Positions 52,384-61,004 are shown, numbered from the stretch's first letter. The stretch is DNA of 64,000 nt from Mariniflexile fucanivorans (GCF_004341235.1 NZ_SLUP01000003.1:372001-436000), one strand, 5' to 3'. Numbers and translations are program-made. The notes: generated by a model from the letters alone, not told the origin.

Positions 52384-53589
52384 TTACTTTTTTTTGTCTG
52401 ATCCTGGTGGTTTTGGCATAAAAGGACTTTCGTTTGTGCCTCCTGGAGTTGCTTCAGATCTAGAAACACCTTTTAAACTATATACTAGTTTTTCGCCCGC
52501 GGATACACCACTCAATAATTGAACATTAACACCATCACTTGCACCTAAGGTGACTGTTTTTGGAGTAATGCTTTTATCGTTTCCAAGTATCCAAAGCGTT
52601 GTTTCGGTAGTGGATTGGCTGCTCGTATTTTGAGTTAAATTATGATGTGTGTTATAAGTCGCTAATGTTTCTGCTTCAGGTTTAAAATTGATAGCTTTAG
52701 CTTCCGCAGTTAAAACATCTTTTAATTCTAAAGTATAAATGGAAATGGTGGCCGTTAAACCTGGTTTTAGTTTTAAATCTTCATTTTCAGCTTTAATTAC
52801 TACCGTATAAGTAACAACATTTGATGTTACTGTTGGATCTAAACGCACTTGGGTAACAACACCTTTAAAGGTTTCACCAAGATAAGCATCTACGGTAAAT
52901 TCTACGCGTTGTCCTTCTTTAACCTGCCCTATATCAGCTTCATCTACATCTGCTTCTACCTGCATTTCTTTTAAATCTTGAGCAATTGTAAATAAGGTTG
53001 GCGTGCTATAACTTGCTGCAACAGTTTGTCCTTCATCTATATCTCTTGATAATACAACACCATCTATAGGTGAATAAATATTTGCATACCCTAAATTGGT
53101 TTTGGCTGATTGTAAATCTGATAAACGTTGTGTTACAGTACCTTTTGCAGTTTCATAATTGTATACGGCTTCATCAAAATCAGACTTACTAATTACTTGA
53201 TTATCAAATAGTGTTTTTTGTCTGTCGTAAATAATTTTTGTGTAATTTCTTTGACTCACAGCATTTTCATAAGAAGCCTGAGCTTGTGTTAAAGATGCTT
53301 TTAAATTTGTTTTATCTAATTCCGCAATAAGCTGTCCTGCTTTTACAACACTGTTATAATCCACGTAAATTTTTTCAACCACGCCAGATACTTGCGTACC
53401 AACATCTACTTGGTTTATGGGTTCAATAGTTCCTGTGGCTGTAACCATAGTGGTTACATTTGCTTTTTTAGCTGAAACAGTTTTTGCTTCTATAATAATA
53501 GCATCGTCTCCTTTCATAAACGTGAAAGCTATAATAGCAAGTAGCACTACTACAACGCTACTTATAATGATTGTTTTTTTATTTTTCAT
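52384..53589 (-). CDS. macA: MacA/HlyD-family periplasmic adaptor
   Basis: This 401-residue adaptor has one N-terminal membrane helix (TIIISSVVVVLLAIIAFTFM). A lipoyl half (VSGVVEKIYVDYNSVVKAGQ) leads into a coiled-coil hairpin of about 80 residues (LKASLTQAQASYENAVSQRN to DLQSAKTNLG). The second lipoyl half is IYSPIDGVVLSRDIDEGQTV. A beta-barrel domain and a proline-rich end follow. It links the MacB permease to TolC. The gene lies 12 bp after tolC and 6 bp before the ATPase. Confidence 0.93.
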   Translation of the reverse strand: MKNKKTIIISSVVVVLLAIIAFTFMKGDDAIIIEAKTVSAKKANVTTMVTATGTIEPINQVDVGTQVSGVVEKIYVDYNSVVKAGQLIAELDKTNLKASLTQAQASYENAVSQRNYTKIIYDRQKTLFDNQVISKSDFDEAVYNYETAKGTVTQRLSDLQSAKTNLGYANIYSPIDGVVLSRDIDEGQTVAASYSTPTLFTIAQDLKEMQVEADVDEADIGQVKEGQRVEFTVDAYLGETFKGVVTQVRLDPTVTSNVVTYTVVIKAENEDLKLKPGLTATISIYTLELKDVLTAEAKAINFKPEAETLATYNTHHNLTQNTSSQSTTETTLWILGNDKSITPKTVTLGASDGVNVQLLSGVSAGEKLVYSLKGVSRSEATPGGTNESPFMPKPPGSDKKK

Positions 53590-53601
53590 GTTATTGTTTG
53601 A

Positions 53602-54933
53602 TTAAAGTTTGATATCGTTTCCTTGGTAAAATTGTAATAATTGATGGTATAAAATATTTAAGTATTTTGCTTGTAAATAATTTTGTTGCGCATTTGTAAA
53701 TGTGTTTTGACTAATTACTAAATCGGTGGTACTTAAATCACCCAATTCATACTTCTTTTGCGCAAGTTTATAAGATTGTTCTGCCGCATTTTTTGAGGCT
53801 TCGGAAGCAATAACTTGTTCTTGAGCCGATAGCGCATTTTGATACGCAGTTTCTACTTTTTTATACAATTCTTTTTCTGTGCTTTGCTTTTGAATTTGCG
53901 CTTTTTCAATATTAATAGTGGCTGTTTTTACGGCTGCTTTTGTTTGATTTCTGTTGAAAATGGGAATGCTTAATGATAAACCTATTCTCTGATTAAAATT
54001 AACATCAAACTGGTCTGAAAACGTATTATCATTAATGCTTGTATAACCAGATCCCACACTTCCTGTTAACGAAAGTGTTGGTAAATAGCCGCCTTTGGCA
54101 ATATCCAGCTGTTTTTCGTTGGCAGCAATGTTTAGCATACTCACACTCATTTCTGGCATAAAGTTTAGGGCTTTGCTGTAAATCGCTATTTTATCAAGTT
54201 CCAGATTAATTAAATCCCTATTTTCATTTATGGTTTCAATTTCTAAATCTTCTAAAGGTGATAATTCTAATAATTGTTTAAGCTCAATTATGTATTGTTG
54301 ATAGTCGTTTTTTGCGGCAATAACATTGTATTTGTTGGTTGCTGCCTGACTTTGTGCTTCGGTATAATCATTTAAGGCGATTGATCCCGCATCTAAACGG
54401 GCTTTGGCACGTAAAACTTCCTTTTCTGAAGCCGCTAAATTGTTTTCGGCAATACTGATACTTTCTTTACTGTATAGGGTTTGTAAATAGGTTTCAAGTA
54501 GGCTTAAAACAATGCTATTTTTTTCAACTTCTTCTTGAAAAACACTTTGCTCTAATAGTAATTTATTCTGTTTGATTTGATTGTTTATTTGATTTCCTTG
54601 GAACAACGTCATGCTACTATTAATACCTACATTGGTACTATTGATTTGGTCGGTTACATAATCGCTCGTAATAGGATCTATGGTATTTCCGCTAGAAAAA
54701 TTTTGGGATGCAGAACCAAACAAATCTGGTAGTCGAGATGATTTTGCTTTGCTATAATCTACTTCTGAAATGCTTGTATTTAAAGAAGCATCTTTAACCG
54801 TAATATTGTTTTCTAAGGCATATGCAATACAATCATCTAAAGACCATATTTTTGGTTTTGAATTATTTGAAGCTTCTTGCGCAAATGTAAATTGCACAAA
54901 TATTAAGCTTGCTATAATAATATATAATTTCAT
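53602..54933 (-). CDS. tolC: TolC-family outer-membrane efflux protein
   Basis: This 443-residue protein has a signal peptide (LYIIIASLIFVQFTFAQ). Two TolC repeats show the long alpha-helical segments of the periplasmic tunnel (NNQIKQNKLLLEQSVFQEEV and the later KTATINIEKAQIQKQSTEKE). The N-terminal KIWSLDDCIAYALENN is the usual start of the mature protein. It opens the operon with macA, ATPase, macB, kinase and regulator genes. Its leader (54934-55046) is duplicated at 58545-58656, before a short ORF that mimics the first 43 residues. Confidence 0.93.
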   Translation of the reverse strand: MKLYIIIASLIFVQFTFAQEASNNSKPKIWSLDDCIAYALENNITVKDASLNTSISEVDYSKAKSSRLPDLFGSASQNFSSGNTIDPITSDYVTDQINSTNVGINSSMTLFQGNQINNQIKQNKLLLEQSVFQEEVEKNSIVLSLLETYLQTLYSKESISIAENNLAASEKEVLRAKARLDAGSIALNDYTEAQSQAATNKYNVIAAKNDYQQYIIELKQLLELSPLEDLEIETINENRDLINLELDKIAIYSKALNFMPEMSVSMLNIAANEKQLDIAKGGYLPTLSLTGSVGSGYTSINDNTFSDQFDVNFNQRIGLSLSIPIFNRNQTKAAVKTATINIEKAQIQKQSTEKELYKKVETAYQNALSAQEQVIASEASKNAAEQSYKLAQKKYELGDLSTTDLVISQNTFTNAQQNYLQAKYLNILYHQLLQFYQGNDIKL

Positions 54934-55011
54934 TTTTTGAGTGTTTTAATTTAACACTTCAAAGGTGACACTATATACTATTTAATAAAACTGTAATATA
55001 TGTTTGAGGGC

Positions 55012-55046
55012 ATTGGCTATACAGAAAGCGTTGTTTTATCGATGAG
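55012..55046 (-). promoter_or_regulatory. 35-bp leader element of tolC, identical to 58622-58656
   Basis: Thirty-five identical bases (start ATTGGCTATACAG, end ATCGATGAG) occur here and at 58622-58656. Similarity continues with a few changes down to both start codons. The inner CTATACA part recurs at 48582 and, in variant form, at 62210. It is a likely regulator binding site of the tolC operon. Confidence 0.75.
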
Positions 55047-55131
55047 TTTTTTTAAAATATTACCAATAATGACTTAAAGTTTTCTGCTTTCTTTCTCCGC
55101 ACTCTAAGTTCTTCTAATTGAATATGGAATA

Positions 55132-55163
55132 AAAAAGCTTCGCAATTTCTTGCAAAGCTTTTT
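55132..55163 (-). terminator. Terminator of the redox operon
   Basis: AAAAAGCTT (55132-55140) and AAGCTTTTT (55155-55163) pair, with an inner GCAA/TTGC extension. The minus strand ends in T residues. It lies 174 nt after the EF-hand gene and before the tolC leader. Confidence 0.75.
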
Positions 55164-55336
55164 AAACTAACTAACCAAACGATGATGTGAATTAATATTT
55201 AATTTCACATCTCAAATAATTCTAAAATGATTTTATTTCATGTATTTATTGGTTTTTGCTAAAGAATAACACCAAAAGGCTTATCGCTTTGCTGATGTTA
55301 TGTTCCTTAAAATTAATATTAAACTTTTTTCGATTC

Positions 55337-55636
55337 TTAATTTCTGTCTGGTGGTCCACCTTGGCCACCTTGTCTTTCTGGTTTTGGAGCGTTTTTTAAT
55401 TCAGCTTCCGATAAAAACCCGTCTTTATCAGTATCTATTTTAGAAAAATCGGTTTTCAACGGCCCACTGACTTCAGTTTTTGATAATTTTCCATCTTTAT
55501 TAGCATCCATTTCTGATAATAATTTTTCAATACTTGGTTGTCCTCCTTTTTTGTTTTCTCCTTCAGAAGATTTACAAGATGCCAATAAGACAATGCCTAA
55601 CATTGCAATTCCTAATTTTAATTTGTTTTTATTCAT
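55337..55636 (-). CDS. EF-hand lipoprotein
   Basis: I chose Met at 55636 because it starts a typical lipoprotein signal (LGIAMLGIVLLASC). The in-frame Met at 55681 would add 15 basic residues before it. The protein of 99 residues has two EF-hand loops, DANKDGKLSKTE and DTDKDGFLSEAE, each with Asp at 1, 3 and 5 and Glu at 12, so both should bind calcium. The C-terminus is GGQGGPPDRN, similar in style to the Gly/Pro-rich insert of the flavoprotein encoded 66 bp upstream. It is the last gene of the redox operon. Its partner may be that flavoprotein. Confidence 0.85.
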   Translation of the reverse strand: MNKNKLKLGIAMLGIVLLASCKSSEGENKKGGQPSIEKLLSEMDANKDGKLSKTEVSGPLKTDFSKIDTDKDGFLSEAELKNAPKPERQGGQGGPPDRN

Positions 55637-55702
55637 AGCTTTTGTTTTTTTATGATTTAAATATCTTTTGTGTTTTAACATTAAATTTTGGTACGCTTTA
55701 AA

Positions 55703-57538
55703 CTAGCTGTTAAATTCAACTTTCGAATTTGTTTCAACAGTTGCCCATGTATTAAAAGGTTGTTTTTCTAATTGCATCGTGCCATCTTCAGCTTTAAAAA
55801 TATTAATCCATGCTTGCCAGTTTTCGTTATCCAATTCTGGGTAATCCAATCTGTAATGGCTACATCTGCTTTCCTTTCGCATTAATGAGGCCCTTAATTT
55901 CATTTCGGCACTTATTACCATGTTTTTGGTTTCGTGTGCCAAACGTAATTCGTGCAAATTAGAAGCTCTTAAATGTGGCACATGATGGTCTCTTAATTCT
56001 TCAACATAAGCCAAAGCAGCTTTCATTAAGTTTTCCTTTTTAATGTAAATAATGAAATTAGGAATCATGATGCTTTGCAAGGTTTGTGTAACCCAGGCAG
56101 GACTGTATCCTGCTTCCTTTTTTAAAGGTGCTAATATGTCTTCTTCAATAGCGTTTAATTTTGATGCAGAAATGCTATGTGCTTTTATATTTTTACTGTA
56201 TTTGGCCGCCGTTTCGCCAGCAATAGCACCTTGTACCGCAGAACCCGACAAAGACGAACCAATTTGTGTGTAAATACCTCCCGCCATATAAGATCCCAAG
56301 GCATCACCAGCGGCATATAATCCCGGAATAGTAGATTCGCATGTGTCGTTTATAGGAACCAGACCTTCAGCTTTGTGAATAGACATTCCAGCCGAAGAAC
56401 CCCCAACTACACCTCCACCCATTCCCGGAGGTCCACCTTTACCTTCTTTTCCTGGAGGCCCATCTTCACCTTCTTTTCTTGGCGGTCTATCTTCTCCATC
56501 TTTTCTTGGAGGCCTTTTACCGTCCTTTTCTCCGTCTTTAGATGGTCCACCCTGTCCTTTTTCACTAGAAAATTCTTCTGGTCTATAGGGTCCACCGCTA
56601 ACACTGTTTTCTTGTTTACCCATGCCTGGTCGACCCATTTGAGCAACACCTCCACTCATATATGCCATGTAATTCATGTCTACACCTAAATCGTGGCGAA
56701 CTTCAATGCTTGTTGTACTTGGTTTTTGCTCGAACATATCTCCCCAACCATCGTAGCAAGCTGCAGGGTTTTCACCTCTTGCTGGATGCCCATCATTCCA
56801 TTCCTTCCCTGTTACTTTAGCGCCAATATTATAAGCCATTACAGTACCATCATGGGTTAGATCGCAGATAGGGAATCCATTGGGTTTAAAACCACCTGCT
56901 CCTGTGCATAAAATAACACTTTTAGCTTGGTAAAACAGTACTTTTTGTTCGTCGATACTAAAACCAGCCGCACCTACCACTCGGTCATCTTCTTTTATTA
57001 AATGGGTTATGGTTACGCGTTCGTGCATAGGAATATTTCGTTCTTCTATCGGTTTACTAAAACTTTTATTATACAAGGAAGACTCAAAAAAGCCCCACTC
57101 TTTCAATTCGTTTACACGTGCCAAAGAATGTTCTGCCAATTGTCTGGTGTAAGTCTGATTATTAGTGCCAAGTGCAGAACGTGATACCTTTGCCACAAAT
57201 TCATCAATACTTAATTTTTCCTTTTCTTTATCATAAGCAAAAATTCCTTTCGCAAATGGCGTTTGCCCCGAAGCTCCCAATCGGCCTTTAGAAACCAACA
57301 TCACTTTAGCCCCGGCATCATGCGCTTTTACTGCAGCAAATAAACCTGCCATTCCACCGCCAACAACTAAAACATCTGTGTTTATAGTGTTTTTAAGAAT
57401 GGTGTCTGCATCAATTTCAGGGTTATTTAAAGCCCAATCTATATTCATTCCCAACCCAGCAATGGCCGCAAAACCTACACCGCCACCCGCTAAGGCTATG
57501 AATTTTCGTCTTGACAAATTATTAGTTTCTGTTTTCAT
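55703..57538 (-). CDS. Tat-type FAD-dependent oxidoreductase (fumarate reductase/AprA-like flavoprotein)
   Basis: This 611-residue protein starts with a twin-arginine signal (SRRKF, 9-13, then LAGGGVGFAAIAG). FAD binding follows (VLVVGGGMAGLFAA, about 56-69; later GLYAAGDALGSYMAGG near 406-421). Fold and length are of the fumarate reductase/succinate dehydrogenase/APS reductase alpha family. Residues 342-376 carry four 9-residue repeats (RPPRKDGED, RPPRKEGED, GPPGKEGKG, GPPGMGGG), an acidic/basic, Gly- and Pro-rich insert not expected in the family. The stop of the membrane cytochrome-like gene overlaps its start. It probably faces the periplasm and receives electrons from the membrane and ferredoxin subunits. 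Acceptor unknown. Confidence 0.85.
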   Translation of the reverse strand: MKTETNNLSRRKFIALAGGGVGFAAIAGLGMNIDWALNNPEIDADTILKNTINTDVLVVGGGMAGLFAAVKAHDAGAKVMLVSKGRLGASGQTPFAKGIFAYDKEKEKLSIDEFVAKVSRSALGTNNQTYTRQLAEHSLARVNELKEWGFFESSLYNKSFSKPIEERNIPMHERVTITHLIKEDDRVVGAAGFSIDEQKVLFYQAKSVILCTGAGGFKPNGFPICDLTHDGTVMAYNIGAKVTGKEWNDGHPARGENPAACYDGWGDMFEQKPSTTSIEVRHDLGVDMNYMAYMSGGVAQMGRPGMGKQENSVSGGPYRPEEFSSEKGQGGPSKDGEKDGKRPPRKDGEDRPPRKEGEDGPPGKEGKGGPPGMGGGVVGGSSAGMSIHKAEGLVPINDTCESTIPGLYAAGDALGSYMAGGIYTQIGSSLSGSAVQGAIAGETAAKYSKNIKAHSISASKLNAIEEDILAPLKKEAGYSPAWVTQTLQSIMIPNFIIYIKKENLMKAALAYVEELRDHHVPHLRASNLHELRLAHETKNMVISAEMKLRASLMRKESRCSHYRLDYPELDNENWQAWINIFKAEDGTMQLEKQPFNTWATVETNSKVEFNS

Positions 57539-58164
57539 TTTTTTGCAGTTTTAAATAAATTAGTTCTTATTAAATAGAACATCCCGATGGCAACCATTAA
57601 TATGTAGTAAATTGAAAATGACATATTACTATGTCTGCCCATGTCTACCACATGCCATGTAGCCGCGATTACAAAAAAGAGTGTTAAATAACCATGAAGA
57701 TTTCTCCAGGTTTTATAATGTAAATGAAGTTTAAATCTAAAAAAAGCTGTAATCATTAAAATAAGCATACTTGCATAGGCAATTAAACCGAGAATGATTC
57801 CTGTGCTGCTAAACGTTGTTATTAATCTTAAAAAAGCATCAGAAGGTGTTACACCATTATCAAAAAACTTCGGAATAATTATAAAAAATGGATGGAATAT
57901 TAAAATTGAAATGAATAAGTATCCAATAAATCTATGAATAGCTACCACATTAACCATTCGTATTTTCTTCATCAATTTATAATTCAATCGTGATGTGAAA
58001 AATTGCGATAGCAGTAAAGAAAATCCTAAAATAGTTACAATCGAAATGGTTTCCATCAAGGTAGTTCGCTTCTGAAAATTTCCTGAGAAGTATAAAAATA
58101 AAGGCATTCCTATAAATGTGATTATAAGAACAGAGAATCTTAGTATATAGCTTTGTGTCTTCAT
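57535..58164 (-). CDS. Bis-heme membrane protein (ferric reductase-like transmembrane domain)
   Basis: This 209-residue protein has about six membrane helices. Two pairs of histidines, His77/His91 (AIHRFIGYLFISILIFHP) and His157/His171 (LHGYLTLFFVIAATWHVV), each 14 apart, match the ligand spacing of the two stacked b-type hemes of ferric reductase/NOX-type domains. It would carry electrons through the membrane. Its stop overlaps the flavoprotein start by 4 bp, and it follows the ferredoxin gene by 11 bp. An electron path ferredoxin-heme-flavoprotein is therefore likely. Confidence 0.82.
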   Translation of the reverse strand: MKTQSYILRFSVLIITFIGMPLFLYFSGNFQKRTTLMETISIVTILGFSLLLSQFFTSRLNYKLMKKIRMVNVVAIHRFIGYLFISILIFHPFFIIIPKFFDNGVTPSDAFLRLITTFSSTGIILGLIAYASMLILMITAFFRFKLHLHYKTWRNLHGYLTLFFVIAATWHVVDMGRHSNMSFSIYYILMVAIGMFYLIRTNLFKTAKK

Positions 58165-58175
58165 AATACTTTTTT

Positions 58176-58391
58176 TTAACCCCAGGAAACAATTACAGGA
58201 ATCGATTTATCTGGAGTAATTACAATGGCATCAACAGGACAATACATTCTGCACAAATGGCATATTTGGCAGTCTTCAGGATATAAGATCTCTGCTTTTT
58301 TTGAATCAGGATTTAACCTGATAACATCGGTTGGACAGCTTTTTATGCACTCTTCGCAACCTATACAACCGTTTATACTTTTTATTGGCAT
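58176..58391 (-). CDS. 2[4Fe-4S] ferredoxin
   Basis: This 71-residue protein has two complete cluster motifs: CIGCEECIKSCP (Cys9, 12, 15, 19) and CQICHLCRMYCP (Cys41, 44, 47, 51). No signal peptide is present, so it is cytosolic unless exported together with the Tat flavoprotein. It resembles APS reductase beta-type or general electron-transfer ferredoxins. It lies 11 bp before the membrane protein and 12 bp after the small tolC-like ORF. It probably delivers electrons to the heme protein. Confidence 0.92.
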   Translation of the reverse strand: MPIKSINGCIGCEECIKSCPTDVIRLNPDSKKAEILYPEDCQICHLCRMYCPVDAIVITPDKSIPVIVSWG

Positions 58392-58403
58392 TTTGTTGAT
58401 TTT

Positions 58404-58544
58404 TTAGTTATTAGATTTAATTTTCAGTGTACATTCGAAGTGGTCATCTAAATACTGTATTTTTAATTTTGGATTTATTGAAGCAACTTGCTCAAAAGAA
58501 AAGAGTACTAATAATAAACTTACTATAAAGACATACAATATCAT
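58404..58544 (-). pseudogene. 46-residue tolC-like remnant (leader ORF of the redox operon)
   Basis: The minus-strand ORF (ATG at 58542-58544, stop at 58404-58406) encodes a 46-residue peptide: MILYVFIVSLLLVLFSFEQ, then VASINPKLKIQYLDDH and a short tail. Aligned without gaps, 19 of the first 43 residues agree with the start of TolC (MKLYIIIASLIFVQFTFAQ, then ASNNSKPKIWSLDD). The DNA upstream is also shared with the tolC leader, including 35 identical bases. This looks like a duplicated, decayed tolC 5' end. It keeps a signal-like hydrophobic N-terminus, so translation is possible. It ends 12 bp before the ferredoxin gene. Confidence 0.75.
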
Positions 58545-58621
58545 TTTTGAGGTTTTTTAATTTATACTTCAAATATGAAACTATATACTAGCTTATTAAA
58601 ATGTAATAGATAATCGGGGGT

Positions 58622-58656
58622 ATTGGCTATACAGAAAGCGTTGTTTTATCGATGAG
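58622..58656 (-). promoter_or_regulatory. 35-bp leader element, identical to the tolC leader
   Basis: This is the second copy of the element at 55012-55046, in the same orientation. It lies 78 bp before the remnant ORF, against 79 bp before tolC, so the promoter architecture has been kept. Confidence 0.75.
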
Positions 58657-58705
58657 AATTTTTGATAAACTTAAGTATTATTGATTATTATGTAGAAGAT
58701 ACAAA

Positions 58706-59434
58706 TTAAACCCCAAAACGTTTTATAACATCATCTTTGTACGTATCGCCAATGGGTATTTGAATACCATCAACAATAATTTTGGTTTTTTGTAAGGCTT
58801 TGATAAAATCTGTATTGACGACGAACGATCTATGAACTCGTATAAAACGAGTTGCTGGTAGTTTGACTAATATATCCTTAAAACTTGAAAGGGTTAAAAC
58901 GGCTTTATCAGCTTCGGAAGTATAAATCTTTATATAATCTTTTAAACCTTGAATGTATTTTATAGTATCAATGTTTATTTTAATGTTTTCGTATTCCGAT
59001 TTTACAAAAATAAAATTGTCCTGTGTATTTGTTTGAGGGATTTCTATAGTTGTTTCCGTTTTTAATCCGTTTTTGTTTTCCAACTCATACTTTTCCTTGG
59101 CACGCGTTACGGCTTTTAAAAACCTATGAAACGGTATGGGTTTTACTAAATAATCGGTGGCATTTAGGTTGAAACCATCCAAAGCGTATTGCGGATAGGC
59201 CGTTGTAAAAATGAATTGCGGCATGTTATCCAATGCTTTTACCAAATCAATTCCGGTAAGGTTTGGCATTTCAATATCTAAAAAAATAAGATCTACTTTG
59301 TGCTTATTTAATAACGTAATAGCTTCTAAAGGGTTAGTGCATTTCACAACAATTTCAAGTCCACCAATTTGATTTATATAAGACTCGATAACATCTATCG
59401 CTAATGGTTCATCATCAATTATTACACATTTCAT
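58706..59434 (-). CDS. LytTR-type response regulator (second system)
   Basis: This 242-residue regulator has a receiver domain with IDDEP (6-10) and Asp53 in LIFLDIEMPN, then the C-terminal LytTR domain (NIDTIKYIQGLKDYIKIYT, ATRFIRVHRSFVVN). It is a paralogue of the regulator at 48631-49365: QGLKDYIKI and FIRVHRSF are near-copies of EGLKDYIKI and FMRVHRSF. It follows its kinase by 42 bp. The target genes are unknown; nearby candidates are the kelch/DUF4907 genes and the redox operon just downstream. Confidence 0.93.
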   Translation of the reverse strand: MKCVIIDDEPLAIDVIESYINQIGGLEIVVKCTNPLEAITLLNKHKVDLIFLDIEMPNLTGIDLVKALDNMPQFIFTTAYPQYALDGFNLNATDYLVKPIPFHRFLKAVTRAKEKYELENKNGLKTETTIEIPQTNTQDNFIFVKSEYENIKINIDTIKYIQGLKDYIKIYTSEADKAVLTLSSFKDILVKLPATRFIRVHRSFVVNTDFIKALQKTKIIVDGIQIPIGDTYKDDVIKRFGV

Positions 59435-59476
59435 CTGGTTGCTTTTATTGATTTTATTGTTAAATAAAATAAGGCA

Positions 59477-60520
59477 TCAACTTAATTTAAGCTCTAAATT
59501 TACAATAAATCTACCTTCTTTTTCCTCTACGGTAAGAATATGTTTATTAGAATACAAAAGTTCCAAACGTTCTTTAGTGTTTTGTAAACCAATGCCCGAA
59601 CTATCTTTATCGGTTTTTCTATTACCTATAATGTTAATGCATTTAAAGTGCAAATCATCTCCATTAACATTAATTTCAATTTTAACTTCGGTATGTCCTT
59701 TAAAATCTGTTCCGTACTTAAACGCATTTTCAATAAAGGAAATGAACAATAAAGGTCTTATTTTTTGATTTGAAATGCTACCATGTATGTTTAATGTAAC
59801 ATCTGTATTATTGGCAATTCGCAACCGCTGTAACTTCAAATAATTTTGAATATAATCCAGTTCCTTGGCTAATGGCACAAATTCACTATTTGTTTCATAC
59901 AACATGTAACGCATTAATTCCGATAAGGTTATAACGGCCTCTGGAGCATCGTTGGATTTTTTTGTAGTAAGCGAATAAATACTGTTTAATGAATTAAATA
60001 AAAAATGCGGACTTAATTGATGTTTTAAAAAGTGAAGTTCGGTAGATGATTTTTGTACTTCAATTTCTTTTTTCTTGCGTTCATTTCTGTTCCACTCTGT
60101 ATAAACTCTAAAAGCAGTTCCTGTAGCCACTAATAACACGTTAAATATAAATGGGCCAATTAACTTTAAATGAAAAAAAGAGTTAGGTTTATTGTCTGGG
60201 AAAGGCGGTTTAAATTCTGGTCCCGGTTTGAATTCTGGTGTAAATTCATTAAAAATTAACGTTGATAATACCAGTAACACAAATACCAATATGGCATAAA
60301 GGCTTGTTTTGTTTTTAAGTAGAAAATGAGTAACTAAGTATGAATAATTAATATAGAAAAGTGCCATGTTCCCTACAAAAATTAGTGCAATGCGACTTAG
60401 CATTGCTTCTGTTTGCATCCTAGGTTGCAATAAATTAAAACAGATAAATACAGCCCAAATTGAAACGTGTAAAAGTATTTGTTTCCGTTTACGGTTATTT
60501 TGAACACCTACATTTTCCAT
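59477..60520 (-). CDS. LytS-type sensor histidine kinase (second system)
   Basis: This 347-residue membrane kinase has about four hydrophobic segments and a Pro-rich periplasmic or loop stretch (EFKPGPEFKPPFPDNKPN, near 96-113). The phospho-acceptor is His172 in LSPHFLFNSLNSIYSL. PLLFISFIENAFKYG is the N box and SSGIGLQNTKERLELLY the G box. It is paralogous to the kinase at 49369-50406, which differs mainly in the sensor part. It lies 4 bp after the DUF4907-like gene and before its LytTR partner. Confidence 0.92.
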   Translation of the reverse strand: MENVGVQNNRKRKQILLHVSIWAVFICFNLLQPRMQTEAMLSRIALIFVGNMALFYINYSYLVTHFLLKNKTSLYAILVFVLLVLSTLIFNEFTPEFKPGPEFKPPFPDNKPNSFFHLKLIGPFIFNVLLVATGTAFRVYTEWNRNERKKKEIEVQKSSTELHFLKHQLSPHFLFNSLNSIYSLTTKKSNDAPEAVITLSELMRYMLYETNSEFVPLAKELDYIQNYLKLQRLRIANNTDVTLNIHGSISNQKIRPLLFISFIENAFKYGTDFKGHTEVKIEINVNGDDLHFKCINIIGNRKTDKDSSGIGLQNTKERLELLYSNKHILTVEEKEGRFIVNLELKLS

Positions 60521-60524
60521 ACTA

Positions 60525-60857
60525 CTAATTTATACCATTTAATGTAATACCAAGCTGTTTTAACTCTAAAAGTGAAATTTTCGGATTCATTTTCTTACCC
60601 AATTTTTCCTTAACCAAATTGGCGACCTTTTGAGCATCTTCCTCGGTGTAAAAAGACACATTATTTTGTATGGCTGGTATATAATCTTGTTTAATTAACA
60701 ATGTATTGCGGAAACTAATACTATAACCATAGCCTGTTTCTGTTTTATAAACCTCTGTTTCAAAAGTATCTGTTTTTGTTTTGCTTATAATTACAAAAAC
60801 TAAAATGGCGCTTAAAATTAATAATAGCGCTATCACAAATTTTGACTTCTTATCCAT
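60525..60857 (-). CDS. DUF4907-like membrane-anchored protein
   Basis: This 110-residue protein has one N-terminal membrane helix (FVIALLLILSAILVFVIIS) and a small periplasmic domain. TGYGYSISFRNTLLIKQDYIPAIQN and SFYTEEDAQKVANLVKEKLGKK are the features I associate with DUF4907 proteins. It is translated 4 bp before the histidine kinase, so it may be the sensor partner or a ligand-binding accessory of that kinase. A hairpin terminator lies 16-65 bp upstream of its start. The function is unknown. Confidence 0.72.
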   Translation of the reverse strand: MDKKSKFVIALLLILSAILVFVIISKTKTDTFETEVYKTETGYGYSISFRNTLLIKQDYIPAIQNNVSFYTEEDAQKVANLVKEKLGKKMNPKISLLELKQLGITLNGIN

Positions 60858-60872
60858 AATTAAAAATAAAAA

Positions 60873-60922
60873 AAATCCAAAGCACTCCTTTCAAATTTCT
60901 TAAGAGCTTGTGCTTTGGATTT
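60873..60922 (-). terminator. Hairpin terminator or attenuator between kelch gene and DUF4907-like operon
   Basis: AAATCCAAAGCAC (60873-60885) and GTGCTTTGGATTT (60910-60922) pair perfectly over 13 bp. The minus strand continues with seven or more T residues. It lies 210 bp after the kelch gene but only 16 bp before the DUF4907-like start codon, so it may also act as an attenuator for that operon. Confidence 0.75.
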
Positions 60923-61004
60923 AAAAAATTACTACTAATCAAATAATTTAACCCGATGGGTGCAATGAATGTATTAAATTGACAAATCCAAATTTTATAT
61001 TATA

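Noticed and set aside
56375-56689. ORFs in other frames across the Gly/Pro-rich insert of the flavoprotein
   Set aside because: Long open frames arise from the 27-bp repeat. The flavoprotein frame has complete FAD motifs on both sides.
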